NCBI GenBank assembly: GCA_947579605.1
Contig: OX388318.1
Span: 25,096,098-25,160,097 of the forward strand
Reading direction: 5' to 3'
Length of the DNA stretch: 64,000 bases
From: Athripsodes cinereus
Taxonomy: Eukaryota; Arthropoda; Insecta; Trichoptera; Leptoceridae
The position numbers and the translations under genes were made by a program. Numbering within the stretch: the stretch's first letter is position 1; the number at the start of each line of letters is the position of its first letter. Shown here in pieces: positions 39,290-51,136 of the stretch. Under the pieces are notes generated by a model. That model was not told where the DNA came from. It saw only the letters and a list, made by a program, of their open reading frames with translations, and did no database searches.

Positions 39290-40235
39290 CTACGATTAAT
39301 TAATTTATTTTAAATAACTTTAACAAAATTATTATAAAATAACATGTATCGACATTTTATAGAACAAATAAAATCAATAAGAAAAATAAAACAACAAATT
39401 CGACAGCAAATTTAATTTAAAAACGAATTTATTTACAAACAATAATACAAGTCTTGCAAATGTTGACATATACAGCATTCGAGACATAGGCATAAACCAC
39501 AAACAATATTTAGTTAAGTTGAAGAATTATGTATAATTCTTACATAGTTAATACCTATTAGGGATTAACCTAGTTTTGCAATTAATAATATCAGTTAATA
39601 TTGCATTGTATGTATATAAATTGTTAGGTTCATGAAACAAGATAGGTAAGTCAGTTGTTACCAAACTCAACAGTTTAATATGGAATGTAATAATAATATA
39701 ATCTACTATTACTTTAAAATATACTTCATGGACAAGCAATAATAAGAACGTGAAAACCCAAAGAGTTGCGTAAGTGAACGCAGTGTCCAGTACTGAGTAC
39801 AACACGCAACCAAATTGAGAGATCCGCCTCACGTCTGGGAAATTTTGATAGTTACAATTCTAGGCCTAGGTCATACTTAATATAATATTAATTATAATAT
39901 AACTTGCACTACTTTATAACATTATGTAATAATTTTGGCGGATGTAGATTTATAAGTCTCACTAAAGAATGTATGTCGAGTCTGAACGAAATATTATTAT
40001 GTAACTTGAGTTTTTCCACAATATTTCCTAAGCACGGCTCTAATTTTATTATAAATATTAGATACCTACATATTTATTGAGAAATGTTTTACTCAATTTT
40101 TTCGTACATTGAATAGGTCCCACCTGAGACCCGGAGATCTAAGGAGTCATAGATCCCTATTCCTCCGCATACTCAATGCCTCATCGTTGAATCGTTTGAA
40201 ACTAAAACATATAATATTTTTACGAGAAGATACCT
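39290..40235. other. AT-rich interval without recognisable gene
   Basis: No assignable repeat or frame. The 94-residue minus frame at 39548-39832 shows no recognisable motif. Confidence 0.35.
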
Positions 40236-40240
40236 CTATA

Positions 40241-40563
40241 TAGAGCAAAGGTGGCCAACCCGCGGGGTGCCTGCTTGTGGCCCGCGAAGCATTTGAACAA
40301 TTTTTATAATAGTCGGTACAAGTACCCGTTACATTTTTGAAAGAGGTATTTTGAGAAAATATTCTTAATGAAAACTAAAGAGTTTTGAAACATTTCAAAT
40401 TCCTATACCATATTGAAAATTTGGCGACGGAGGGGTAGAAATTCTAAGGTGAAATAAAATTATCAAATGTTTCATACTGTATATGGAGAATATTGTTGTG
40501 CGGCCCGGTAGGAAATTTCGTTCCGAAATTTGGCCCGGCTGCTGAAAAGGTTGGCCACCCATG
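40241..40563. mobile_element. hAT-type element remnant
   Basis: CAAAGGTGGCCAACCCGCGGG at the left and GGTTGGCCACCCATG at the right are inverted repeats of a common animal hAT type, with GGCCCG-rich sub-terminal sequence. CTCTATA stands just outside both ends, giving an imperfect duplication. The internal part has no transposase. Confidence 0.7.
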
Positions 40564-40570
40564 CTCTATA

Positions 40571-40692
40571 CTATACTATCACGGCATATCCCACAAGTAG
40601 GGTAGCCAACGGACTTGCTACAAGTAATAAACACGCAGATTGTCCTCTACGTGTCAACAAAAAATAAGACATTTCGGATGGGTCTTATCGGT
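40571..40692 (-). mobile_element. Family B repeat, partial
   Basis: ACTATCACGGCATATCCCAC to AAGACATTTCGGATGGGTC. Immediately adjacent to the hAT remnant. Confidence 0.75.
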
Positions 40693-40967
40693 GCTGTTTT
40701 ACAAACAAACAAAAAAACCTCTACAAGTATGTATACGAACTAATCTAATACAGGCATATTATCTACTGCTAAATACTCACTTTCACTCGCTTTATACCTA
40801 ATAGCTTAATATACAGTAGTGTAGATTATTATAATGTACAGTATATACACACTTGCCTTATGGAATATTGTATTGTATAACCAGTCACAACAAAGGCAAA
40901 TATATTGTAATTATTATGAACCATGCACAAACAATATTGATAAATGCGTTATGTAGTTATGTACTAC

Positions 40968-41245
40968 TACTACTACACCTTCACGGCAAATCCTACAAGT
41001 GGGGTAGCCAGCAGACCTGCTACATGTAAATAACCGGGTTAGTTGGAACCTACATTGAATTATTGTATAACTGATATTTCTATGATACTGTTTTGTTTTG
41101 TGATATTGTACCTAACCAATGTACAGGTACAGTGAAAATTAAAATAAATAAATAAATAACGTGAAAACCGTTTTCTATGTGCCAACTAAAAAAATAAGAC
41201 ATTCAGGATGGGTGGCAAACCTCATCACTGAATTTAAGATGATGT
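40968..41245 (-). mobile_element. Family B repeat split by a LINE tail (41041-41160)
   Basis: The B sequence runs to GACCTGCTACATGTAAATAAC, is broken, and resumes at TTTTCTATGTGCCAAC..AGGATGGGTGGCAAACCTCA. The inserted segment carries ACATTGAATTATTGTATAAC, ends (AAAT)n and matches the tail inserted at about 12650. AATAAC occurs at both junctions. Confidence 0.75.
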
Positions 41246-41249
41246 CCTG

Positions 41250-41592
41250 ATTTGTGTACCTATTAACTCAACCTCTAACTGTTATATTTCATTTTATTCT
41301 TTTATTTTTGTGTACATATTTTATCTTATTTTAATTTAATTTATACATTTACATTTTATTTTGCATATTTTGTTATGTTTTGCTTGTATATTTGATTGTT
41401 TAATTTTTGCTTGACAGGATAAATCGATTGTTAGGTATATAAATCCATTGTTATCCTGCCACAACACAGCCTTGCGGCTAGTGTGGTAGACAGATATTTG
41501 TGCATGTTTTTATATATTTTCATGTGTGTGATATGATTGTGAACAGTATTATTTTTAATAAAGAATATTATATTATTATTATTATTATTAAA
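41250..41592 (+). mobile_element. LINE 3' untranslated tail with hairpin
   Basis: Contains a strong hairpin at 41456-41489 (CTGCCACA..TGTGGTAG closing around CAGCCTTGCGGCT) and ends AATAAAGAATATTATATT plus (ATT)n. The hairpin has the same general plan as the SINE-A 3' hairpin. Confidence 0.6.
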
Positions 41593-42329
41593 CTCTGTTT
41601 ATTTTTTCGAGCACCTGCCTTTTACAGTATGACACTCGAAAACTCTAAGGTCCCTGAACAAAAGAGTCTTAAACCATGCCTTGAACACCTCTACACTCTT
41701 CAGAGTTCGCAAATCATAGGGACTTCTGTTCTACAGGCATTATTGGCACAGAGAAAACGATTTGCATGTTTATTACAAGCTGTTGGTACCCCAATTGTGG
41801 ATGGAGAGATGAATATCCAAAGACAAAAAAAGGATCTCAGTTTTTTTGAGTAAAACTAAACAACAACGCCATTTTCATAGGATATCGTTTTATTCAAAAA
41901 AAAAGTGAGAACATAACTAGCAGCAAATGCCTCACAGAACATTTATGACAGTTATTCTGTTTTTACAATTTGAGAAGAAAATGTAAATATTGTAATAAAG
42001 ATTTGAATAGTCATACTGCAAAATGACTTAGAGTAGTTTTGCTCTGGCATACAGATTTGGCGAATGAGGCTACATCCTGATTGCGACTTTTCTTTCTCAT
42101 TCTCTCTGTACAGTAATAATACAATGTACATAACATTTATACAATATGTGTACTCACATTTTATTTTGTTAATTTATTCTTTTGTCTAACATGTAGGAAG
42201 GAATTTGAAAGTAGTTTTTGTACAACAACCATTTTAATAGAGCGACGTTTCTAAAACCTTAAATTATTTAGTCGATTCGAAGAAGATATTAATTATTTGG
42301 ATTAAGTTTGGATTTAACACTTAATTGTT

Positions 42330-42830
42330 TGTTTGTCCCAGACCAATATGGTTTGGGAAGGTTTTGCAATGCCCAAGGAACCTAAAGGCATTTTTGAGGT
42401 TTGTGGATGTTTGGGTATCTCGTTGGGAGCTTCTGCGTCAGCCGGGTTTACCCCCGCCTGCGTAGGTGTGTCTTAGGGTTGGTTTTGCCCATTGTGGCGG
42501 TGTTGCGTATGGCAAACTCGTCTTTTCGTTGTGTCGTCTTGTCTCCCTTGGTGGAGAGTAGGTTTGGTAGGGATGTCCCTTTCGGGAGGGTTTAATGTTT
42601 CCACACCATGCTGGCGCTGGCGACTCTCGGGCTCGCGCCCTTTAAACGCCTAACTGCGCGTCTCTGGACACCTCACCTCGGTTATATACATAATACTCGT
42701 ATATATTTTATTATCATGTTTTTTTTTTACTTTACCTCACTTTTTGTATTATTTTGTCTCATTTTGTTTGTTTTTCTCTTTTCTTTTTCAGTACTTATAT
42801 GTATTATATTATATCAATAAATGTTTTACC
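42330..42830 (+). other. GC-rich block of unknown nature, then an AATAAA-type end
   Basis: Bases 42330-42690 are markedly GC-richer than the surroundings (for example GTCAGCCGGGTTTACCCCCG and GACTCTCGGGCTCGCGCCC). No frame resembles a known protein; the 64-residue frame at 42401 is unrecognised. A T-rich stretch and ATATCAATAAATG follow. Family E starts shortly after. It may be the 3' region of an unidentified retrotransposon. Confidence 0.35.
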
Positions 42831-42856
42831 ACCCAAAAGGGACATTGAAGAGAGAA

Positions 42857-43205
42857 GTAGTATAAAAGATTCCCACGACGGCGGTTTTGGCCGGCCGGCC
42901 CTTCAGGCCTCCCTAATGGCCCGCCCGTGAAGACAATTTTGGTTGAATGTGCGGATAAGTAGGAGTTAACGACCCCTGAGATATCCGGGTGTGAGGTGGA
43001 TCTTTCTTCAATGTTTGTTTGTTTAACTGGATTAGGACACAACGTGCAGATGAGAAAAGCGTGCAGACATCTGCACTGGAAAACCATGTTTAGGTACCTA
43101 CACAATGTGCAAAATCTAGTCGACAGAAAGACTAGGTATGTCGATTGGTAGACCTTATGTCGTGACAGTCAGAATGGGGGAATTGGTGAAGGTTGTCCAT
43201 GGACA
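42857..43205. mobile_element. Family E repeat, longest copy
   Basis: Runs CGACGGCGGTTTTGGCCGGC, GAAGACAATTTTGGTTGAAT, GATTAGGACACAACGTGCAG, AACCATGTTTAGGTACC, GCAAAATCTAGTCGACAG. It matches 12530-12840 (left half) and 8795-8975 (right half). Class unknown. Confidence 0.6.
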
Positions 43206-43214
43206 CCGTCAAAG

Positions 43215-43268
43215 AATAAGTCTCCCGTTCTTTTCTGTAAGTTTCCGAGTATTCCGTAAAAGGTAATT
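43215..43268 (+). mobile_element. Family B 5' fragment
   Basis: GTCTCCCGTTCTTTTCTGTA and AGTTTCCGAGTATTCCGTAA match the family B 5' region. Confidence 0.6.
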
Positions 43269-43363
43269 CTTCCCGAAGGTATAGATTGGATAATAGGCGG
43301 GTGCTGTGGTCATGTATCTGCATTGTGTGATTGCGAGTATGTATGTGTGTGATAAAGGTGTGT

Positions 43364-43800
43364 GCATTGTATATTGATTACAAGCAATTTCACAAAGAAA
43401 CACAATTATTTTAAATACAACCGCGATTTTTTCCAACTAACTCAATTTCATGAAACGTTCACAAAAAAAAAACATTTAAGGAAAGACAAGAGAAGGTAGA
43501 TAGAAAGGAGAAGAATAGGTAGGAAAAGGGACTAGAAAAGAAATATCAAATTTTGAGTGGGAAAGTAGTGCCTGACCAACGGCATGAAAGCATGAAGAGT
43601 GGGGAACAATCTTATTCTGGATGGCAGACTATTCCAACAGCGAGCTCCATGAACTGAAAATGAGTTCGCAAAAAAGTTTGAGCCATGAGCTGGTACCGCC
43701 AGAAGATGTATATTGAAATGGTAAAAGAAAATGGCAAATTGAATTTTCTGAAACCTACTAAGTACTAGTTGAGTTAAATATATTTTAGTTAGATTCACTC
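43364..43800 (-). mobile_element. LINE C-terminus and 3' untranslated region
   Basis: The minus strand encodes NSFSVHGARCWNSLPSRIRL, FPTLHAFMPLVRHYF near the protein end. This is the A..WN.LP.xxR....F...L pattern of many LINE C-termini. The 3' region contains GTTGGAAAAAATCGCGG and GCTTGTAATCAATATACAA, matching 62086-62297. Confidence 0.7.
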
Positions 43801-43929
43801 AATTTCATTAAACGTGTCGTTGCAGAGAAATTTGAGTGAAGGTAATACATTGCCATCTGCGCGTGTTACTTGTAAGTTAGTAAATATTAAAAACTTTTAC
43901 CTAACTTTATGATATAAAGATTTACAATA

Positions 43930-43995
43930 TAGTTAGTAAATAGTATAGTTGAGAGGCGCGCCGGGGCGCCCGTCCGCCCGCCTAGCGTCGAGACG
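43930..43995. other. Very GC-rich pocket
   Basis: GGCGCGCCGGGGCGCCCGTC and CGCCCGCCTAGCGTCGAGAC stand in otherwise AT-rich DNA. No frame, promoter or known repeat is recognised. Confidence 0.4.
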
Positions 43996-44119
43996 TCATT
44001 ATTTTGTACTAGATTTAATTCTGGCTTCCTTTAGGAATTAGTTATTACATCGACATAAACATCATCATGCTGTTTATCACGATATATACAATTTTATAAA
44101 ATAAAATGCAATCAATATT

Positions 44120-44290
44120 CAAAGGGTGAGCTTATCGCAAAGAACCGAACTCTTCCAACTAAACCAATTTAGCAATTTACTTGAAGAATAGGAGAGAAAA
44201 CAATAAAAATTCAGTTAGTTTTTAGGCTCTGCTGATCTCTTACTACACATTTATATGTCGGATTTTCATTCCAAGTCACTCAATCATATG
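44120..44290 (-). mobile_element. LINE 3' tail with GTTGGAAGAG hairpin
   Basis: The minus strand contains TAGTTGGAAGAGTTCGGTTC and TTTGCGATAAGCTC, a degenerate version of the GGAAGAGATCGC..GCGATA hairpin common in insect LINE tails (better copy at 50095). Confidence 0.45.
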
Positions 44291-44627
44291 AACGAACTCA
44301 ATAAATTATTTATTAGAATATACAAAACTCGTATTACCAATGTGTTGCTAGTACAACTATAGAAAATATATGAATATAGGTAATTATGTATATTGTGGGT
44401 GGATTCACGAAATCTCGTATGTGCGTTTATAAAGATTTTACAAGAGATCAAGCAACCGTTCTACTGTACTACATTTTCATTGCGTCGTTATGTGGAAGGT
44501 GTCAGAGAAATTCTATAGTAGGTATGTTGGTTTTCTAGTCATGATTCGAAAAATATCACATAATCATTTTTTAAGACATATATCCTGTATGTCTTAATTC
44601 TAAATTTGATTCGGACACTATACAATA

Positions 44628-44690
44628 TCCATGTTTATTACATGCAGCTAGCTACCCCACTTATGAGATGTGCCGTGATGGTATATAGTA
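44628..44690 (+). mobile_element. Family B 3' fragment
   Basis: CCATGTTTATTACATGCAGC to GTGCCGTGATGGTATATAG. Confidence 0.65.
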
Positions 44691-44699
44691 GTCGGTAGT

Positions 44700-45255
44700 C
44701 GCATTAGTATAATTTTTTTCAGAACATGCGAGTTTTCAAGAATTATCAAAAAGAAGCAGCACGTAAGATATTAAATTTCTCCCAATAACTATTTTCGAGG
44801 ATATCACAGCATAAAGATTTTTTTCATCGATAGATGCAGCCGGACGAAACAAATAACTTGTTACCAATAACTCATTTTAGGAATAAAAAAAAATGACACA
44901 TAGGAGGTATTATGAAACTACAGACGATATGTATTTTCCATGTATTTAGTACAGGGTATTGTAGACTATACCAACAGAATTTGTTCTATAGCTTTATTCA
45001 GCTCAGTAACGTAACGTCTAGCTATACCTTTGCCAGTGGCGTCACATAATTTAAAACTTTTCCAAACACTTTCATTAAAATTATTTCACTCTCGTTATAG
45101 TAATTCCACGATATCGACGAAATGCCAAATGGGACTGTTCACCCTATAGTCAAACTTTGTAAAAATCAGTAACTAGTTAAACTTTGCAACATTATTTTTA
45201 TTTACTTATAAAAACTGTTCACCCTATTTGATATTAAGCAATTTTTTATTTATTC
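44700..45255. other. AT-rich interval without recognisable gene
   Basis: No assignable repeat or frame. Confidence 0.35.
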
Positions 45256-45262
45256 ATTCATT

Positions 45263-45378
45263 CATACCATCACGGCATTTCCCACACGTGGGGTAGCCAG
45301 CAGAACAACTGCACGTAGCAAACATGCAAGTTGTCCTCTTCACGCCAATTTAATTGAGACATTCAAGATGAGTGGTAT
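45263..45378 (-). mobile_element. Family B repeat, partial
   Basis: ACCATCACGGCATTTCCCAC, GTGGGGTAGCCAGCAGAACA to GAGACATTCAAGATGAGTGG. Confidence 0.75.
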
Positions 45379-45553
45379 TATTATTTACTGTATTTATTTT
45401 TTACACACTCTGATGTAAAGTTATTTTGGGCCTTTTACACTCGAAATAACTTCAACTAGTCCGCCGCTTGACAGAACACTGTCGATAGAACGGGTGGATA
45501 ACCGAAAAAAACACTTTTTGTTTTATGTATTTTGCGTAAATATTGTATTTCTT

Positions 45554-45655
45554 AAACTCCCCTTTCACGACACAAGCTTTAAGTAGCTTACTGTGAAAGG
45601 TGTATAAGGTTGTATTTGGGTTTATAACAGAACCCGGATATATCTTTTTTTTTTT
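45554..45655 (+). mobile_element. SINE-A copy, 5'-truncated
   Basis: Only the 3' half remains: AACTCCCCTTTCACGACACA through the 8-pair hairpin stem CCTTTCAC (45561) / GTGAAAGG (45593) to TTTATAACAGAACCC. The tail includes a T-run. Confidence 0.8.
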
Positions 45656-45762
45656 AAATTGCTCTATCAATCAAGTTTTAATATTATTGTTATAATGTTT
45701 TTTTTTATTATTTATTTATTTTAATAGATTGTAGCCAATGCACAGTAACGTATAAAATAAAC

Positions 45763-45946
45763 CAGTGGACCTAGTCAAAACACATTTAAGCGTTACGTTT
45801 TCGTTCAAACGCGGACGACGTTGCGAGAACGCGTCAATTTTCGGAGCTAAAATACACAAGTAGCTCCGAAAATTGACGCGTTCTCGCAACCTCGTCTTGT
45901 TTGAATGAAAACGTAACGCTTAAATGTGTTTTGACTAGGCCTACAG
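45763..45946. mobile_element. MITE-2 copy 2, CAG duplication
   Basis: The element 45766-45943 is 178 bases, flanked by CAG on both sides. It is about 98% identical to copy 1 at 15570 by my count. Confidence 0.92.
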
Positions 45947-46060
45947 TTTAATTGCAAAATTAATTTACAAACCAATTGTGACCGGTAGATCTTATATCAA
46001 AGCATAGCAAAATATTATAATGATTTAACATAATCAACATCACCACAATAATATTGAATT

Positions 46061-46230
46061 AATTTTATTTCTCGGATATTTCGGGGGTCCAATGACTCCT
46101 ATTTATCCATTAAGGTTACAATTTCTTTATCCTTTCAACTCTCTTTTGTCTGTCAGTACCACTATACCAGTGTTGGCATCTCCGACCCTACCACGTCAGT
46201 GGGCGGGGGACCCGGTTGACGTAGCAGATC
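46061..46230. repeat. Family C repeat copy
   Basis: CTCGGATATTTCGGGGGTCC and GTTGGCATCTCCGACCCTAC with CCACGTCAGTG match 20064-20240. It extends further right into GACCCGGTTGACGTAGCAGA. Confidence 0.5.
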
Positions 46231-46269
46231 CCACCGTGAGACCCACACAACCACGAATACTTTAAAGTG

Positions 46270-47560
46270 TGCAGCGTTTGTGGCATTTAAAAACACTTTC
46301 CCAAACCAGATGGAGATGGGTCGAGTATTTTTAACATATTTTTTTAACTACAGTATCACTACAGTATTTTTAACATAAAATATTCGTGGCGTTACTGAAC
46401 TTTCTGCAGTTGGTACCGTCGAGGCGCCATACACTTGAACTTCAGCGACGCCATAATAAATAACATGCTTAGTACGTAGGTATGTTAACGTCAACCTATT
46501 TATACTTACATTATAAAACTAACATGCACCGTTGTAATCGAAACCAGTAGGTACACATACCTGTTACATATTATGAAACACAGAGCTTTCACAATGATTA
46601 TATTATTATATTATTATTCTTCACAAATCACGTGCTTCGGACGGGTTGCCATTTGCCGGAAACAAAAATAGCTCTACTTCTTTTCACCCATCATTCTACG
46701 ACTGGATGTAGACATCTTCCGAATATTTCAAATTCATTTATTTTCTTTAAATATGAACAGTTCAATTCAGCTGTACAATATGTACCACTATTACAAGTTT
46801 AATTGCCTCACTAGGCTAGAGTCTGTGTCGAAGCAGATGAAACGAATTTCTGGCAAATCAGTTGAGTTTGTATGAAATATAAAATTATTTATATATTGTT
46901 ATAAATAAATTACAGGTATACAAAATAAAAGATGATAATTATGTATTTATAGATTAGTATAAAGATCCTGCCGGTCTGCTGGCTACCCCACTTGTCGGAT
47001 ATACTGTGATGGTTTAGTAGTAATGTCTTAGAAATCAGGTGTTGCAAGACTTGAAGAAAACTGATTGTTTTTAATTGAAGGGGTTATTTCATAACTTTTT
47101 CAGTAAAGCATATGGGTTGACAATACTTCAGTTTAAAGTAGAAAAGGGACTATTAGCAAAGGGACTATTACATGGAATGAAACAATTAGTTTAAAGTATA
47201 ATTATTCAGAACATGTTTTCCGAGAAAACTAGTACTGCGTTACCAATATGTACCTACCAAATGGGTCTTTAGGACGATATTTTGAAATGTTTTTTTTTTT
47301 CAATAATACACAATAAGTATCTACGTGTTTACTATTTTTTACTAAGAAAATAAGAAAATTGTGTTTAGTTGTATAATAAATTAAATAAGTAAATAAACTT
47401 TTCCCCATCCAACCGCTTTTCCTAGAATCGACCCTGTACTATAGAATATAATACAGTTAGGAGTCTACATTGCCACTTGCGTATTCTGTGAACTATATTA
47501 CAGTACAAACTACACCATGTACAATGAATATATGGGGGTAGTTTTAGTTTAGTAGAAAGG
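46270..47560. other. AT-rich interval with one family B fragment
   Basis: A family B 3' fragment lies at 46968-47026 (GGTCTGCTGGCTACCCCACT). Otherwise no frame or repeat can be assigned. Confidence 0.4.
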
Positions 47561-47639
47561 GAAAGTAAATTATATTGCATAATACAAAACACCAGACACC
47601 TACCTACACAATCATGCTTACATTTTTTTATTACGTAGC

Positions 47640-47870
47640 GGTAGAACTACCATCCACACTTCTAAGAATTATATTCTGGAGGTGGGGAAAAAGGGATTCC
47701 CCTGATTGTAAATGTGGAAATGTCCAAAATGCGACACATAGTACAAGACTGCCATCACAAAAAAATCAACGGTCAACAGTACGATCCCAGACACAACAAA
47801 ACATTCACCACAGTGTTTCCGCCTTCTGATTATCTGAAACTCATTTTAATGATATGGAATTTGATTGACT
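47640..47870 (+). mobile_element. LINE C-terminal fragment
   Basis: RIIFWRWGKRDSPDCKCGNV followed, after a frameshift, by MRHIVQDCHHKK gives the W..DSP.C.CG..QTM.HI...C pattern of LINE protein ends. The frameshift lies between the two halves of the motif. Confidence 0.75.
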
Positions 47871-48055
47871 ATATTTTTTATGTGTATATATCGACACATC
47901 AACAAGTCAAAAATTTGGAAAATTGCTTTAATTGGTAATTCATAAAATCAAACCCACTTTATCAATTCCACAAACAAATCACCATAAAAAATAAACGGTT
48001 CCCCATCCCATATATTAAAAATTAAGTTAATGAAAAAAAATATGTAGGTACCTTC

Positions 48056-48275
48056 CTCAACAAATAAATATTTCGAATTGTTCAACTATTAAACGGAACA
48101 AAGACAACATAATGCCTCGAACTGTGCGATTATTATATGGTATATTCACATTCTGCTGTGTTTTTAAAGCATAATATAAATATACCAAAATTATAAAAAT
48201 GGCGATTTCTCGAATATAAGACATTTCTACTTGTTGAGTTATGGGAACTGGACAGTCTAAATGTCTTCCCACTGT
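48056..48275. repeat. Family D repeat, uninterrupted copy
   Basis: Aligns with 25340-25790 except that GTTATGGGAACTGGACAGTC is continuous here. It represents the site without MITE-3. Confidence 0.7.
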
Positions 48276-48584
48276 TTTCAGTTTTCCATCAACGTCACGA
48301 ATATAAATATACCTAGAAAAGCATTAAAATTTCATTAGGGGAGTCTTGTTCTTAAATTCCATTTCACTAAAACGCTTTCCCTGTCCGTGTTGTTCCATAT
48401 TCTACCCCTATCTCAAATTCGTATATAATCACCCCCCAAACTATTAACACTCCAACGCACCCTTCTCTAGACAAATTGGAGACACATAAATAAACACCTC
48501 TAGACTATAAAACGCAAGAAATAAAAATGTAGTTTAATGAAATAACCAACAAGCAATTTCAAAAAAAAATACTATGTACTATTT

Positions 48585-49690
48585 ATTTATTTATTTATTT
48601 ATCTATTCACGGCCTGGGCCCTTTACATATAAATATTAACATAGGTAATTATAATAAGTACACAAACAGTATTGACATACACAACACATAAAATGGACAA
48701 TAAAATAAGAACCACAAATGAATAAAAATTTAAACATAGGTACATTGGGAAAACGAACGGATTTTTTTTTTTTTTTTAGATTTTATATGTCAACTTGATA
48801 ATATCTTTTACATAGTCTGCATGAAATATTCTTAACAAAACAAATGAGATGTCAAAAAATACAAGTAATTTAAATAGATGTCAAAAATTAAAAGTAAAAA
48901 GTCAAAGGTATGTAATATTATTAGACCACCTGAGGAATGTCAGTCAATAAAGAAAAGTCAAGAACGAGATATAAAATAATTTAAAGTGGTCGATATGTTG
49001 AAATGTTAAAAGGTTAAGATATATAATAAGCTATTTAGTGTCAATTCATAAGGGTAAAAACAATATACCGAACAAAGATATAAAACATCGCGGAATTCTG
49101 ATATTGAAAATTCAATAAATAATCCATAGACAAACAACAAACCACAACTGCCCAATGTCAATTTATACACTTAAATATGTTATAACTTCACGTTTGAATT
49201 TGAGGAAATTGTCAATAAAAATATCCGTGTTATCCCCGACCAAGTTTCCCAGTCTATGAAGTCTATTCATAGGAGAGTGGAAGGTGTAATTATTTTTAGT
49301 GTTAAACTCTCGAAATAACACAGATTGTCTAGTACTTCTGGTCGGAACATTAAATTGGATCATTTCGATCAGTTCTGGAGAGTCGATTGCACCATTCAGA
49401 AGTTTGTGCAGGAAGCAAAGATCAAACATAATTCTTCGACTCTCCAAACTGAGGAGACCGAGCTCATGCATTAGAACGGGGTAGTCAATATCTTCGACAG
49501 GTATCCCTAACTTGAAATTCACAAGCCTCAAGAACTTTCTCTGTATTCTCTCCACTGCCTTGATATGTATAGCATAATTTGGTGACCATATTGTAGTGTT
49601 ATATTCCAGTAAAGGTCTTACAAGTGAAACAAAGATCAGTCCATAAGACTGGATAAATTGGAGGTCGGTTGTCAGTCTAAAAATAAAGCC
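48585..49690 (-). mobile_element. Jockey-like LINE, 5'-truncated
   Basis: From the right, minus frames read LIFVSLVRPLLEYNTTIWSP and NYAIHIKAVERIQRKFLRLV, then a 130-residue frame (49555-49163) with LMHELGLLSLESRRIMFDLC, HKLLNG and the terminal FLKFKREV. SLVRPLLEY..WSP..HI..VE.IQRKFLR is the typical end of Jockey-type polymerases. About 570 bases of 3' untranslated sequence end GGCCGTGAATAGATAAATAA. No TSD was found. Confidence 0.82.
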
Positions 49691-49837
49691 AAGTGTACTA
49701 TGTAGGTATATAGTTACGTTGAGCAGATCTTCTCCTTTTTCTCTTTTCCCTTCCCCTTCCTATTCTTGTTATATGTGCTTTATTGTTTTTTTTAGATCCT
49801 TTAGATCCAATTTATTTTATATATATATAATTTTCGT

Positions 49838-49990
49838 GTTCGTCGGTAGCCTGGAGGTAGAGTCTCGGCCTCGAGAACAGGGGGTCCGTGGTTCGATCCC
49901 AGGTACCGGCAAAAGCTTACTGTGAAAGGTATATGAGGTTGTATTTGGGTTTATAACAAAACCCAGATATATATTTAAAGAAAAAAAAAA
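49838..49990 (+). mobile_element. SINE-A copy with internal deletion
   Basis: Complete tRNA-like head (GGTAGCCTGGAGGTAGAGTC, GGTTCGATCCC). About 25 bases of the body, including the first hairpin arm, are missing. It ends with a 12-A tail. Confidence 0.85.
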
Positions 49991-50019
49991 CATTATTACC
50001 TAACTTATTTAGTATTTAT

Positions 50020-50180
50020 TTTTATATACCTATTTTCTATATTTATTCATTTATCTTTTTTCTGGGTTGGCTGGAAGAGATCGCTTATGCGATATGCCCG
50101 CCTTTTGGTCTTTTTTGTAAACATGATGTGCTTGTATACATCATACCCAATACTTTGCCAATAAAGTTTTATTTATTTAT
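50020..50180 (+). mobile_element. LINE 3' tail with ATCGC..GCGAT hairpin
   Basis: GGCTGGAAGAGATCGCTTAT followed by GCGATATGCCCGCC folds into a nested hairpin. Then CCAATAAAGTTTTATTTATTT ends it. This tail type is common in insect CR1/Jockey elements. Confidence 0.6.
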
Positions 50181-50189
50181 ATATTTTAT

Positions 50190-51080
50190 ATAAATTTTCT
50201 GTTGACTGAAATATTTCAAAATGTAACCACTACTTTTTTCTTTGTTCCTGCCGTTTTTTTTTAAAAGGAACCTCAAGGAAACATGAAGAGCGATTAAAGA
50301 AACTTTGAACCATCAATCTTCTTTATTTCTGGTAGTTATAAAGTTTTTTTAATAACATATTTGGTTGTATACCTGCTTCGTTAATTATTTATGCGAGTCC
50401 CTCCCACACTTGCCTCAATTGTATATTAAAGATCTGAGGATAGTCCTCATGTATTCGAAACCGCAACCCAAAAAGGAAGCTTGGATAAATTTTAACAAAA
50501 CGTACTAGTATAATTTGTGCAGTCACTTTTATGTAAAACCTAAACAATTCTAACTTTAAATGAGTTCTTGTTTTTTTTTTGTATTTATTCACGACTTACT
50601 TTACATATTGACAAACATTAAATAAGCTTAAAAAATAAGAACAACAATAAGTGAATCAATATACAGTTGAAACAGAAAAATACATACAGAAGTGAAATGC
50701 CAAAATATTCCAAACAATTTCAAGAGATTTTTATGAGCATCTCAAATTCTGAATGAATAATATGTTTCAGATTATCTTCCATTGTTTATCAACCTTCGTA
50801 AAAAAACTTGAATGGGATACAAACGATGAAGGAAAAATTATCTGTAATTGAAATCCATCCCCAGTCAAGACATGTGTTATAGACAATACTCCTAGGAACA
50901 CTGGTGAACACATTTAAATTCAAAGTCAATTGTTTTTCTTTTTTTAAATATTTCACATTTTCAATACATATGTATTCACACAACTGAAATATATAAATGC
51001 ATCAAAAGTTCACATTAATTTCATTAAAATAATTTTGAAATAAGAAATAACTCAGTTTTACAAAAGTGTATACAACATAT
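50190..51080. other. AT-rich interval with one likely LINE tail
   Basis: TTTGTATTTATTCACGACTTAC at 50577 looks like the end of a minus-strand LINE tail. Nothing else is assigned. Confidence 0.35.
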
Positions 51081-51097
51081 TATACCACAAGTATGTA

Positions 51098-51136
51098 CGC
51101 CTAGCGCTTTCACCAACGAATTGGCATCATCAGGAC
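51098..51136 (-). ncRNA. Hammerhead-like ribozyme motif
   Basis: On the minus strand: GTC, CTGATGA, a GCCAA-TTCG-TTGGT hairpin, GAAA, AGC/GCT-type closure, A, GGC. All invariant hammerhead core strings (CTGATGA and GAAA) are present, and stem II has a UUCG loop. Stems I and III are very short, as reported for hammerheads in Penelope-like elements. Function is inferred. Confidence 0.5.

Noticed and set aside
49838..50180. Composite SINE-LINE transcript unit
   Set aside because: The SINE-A copy and the following LINE tail are adjacent, but no shared boundary or duplication indicates joint movement.
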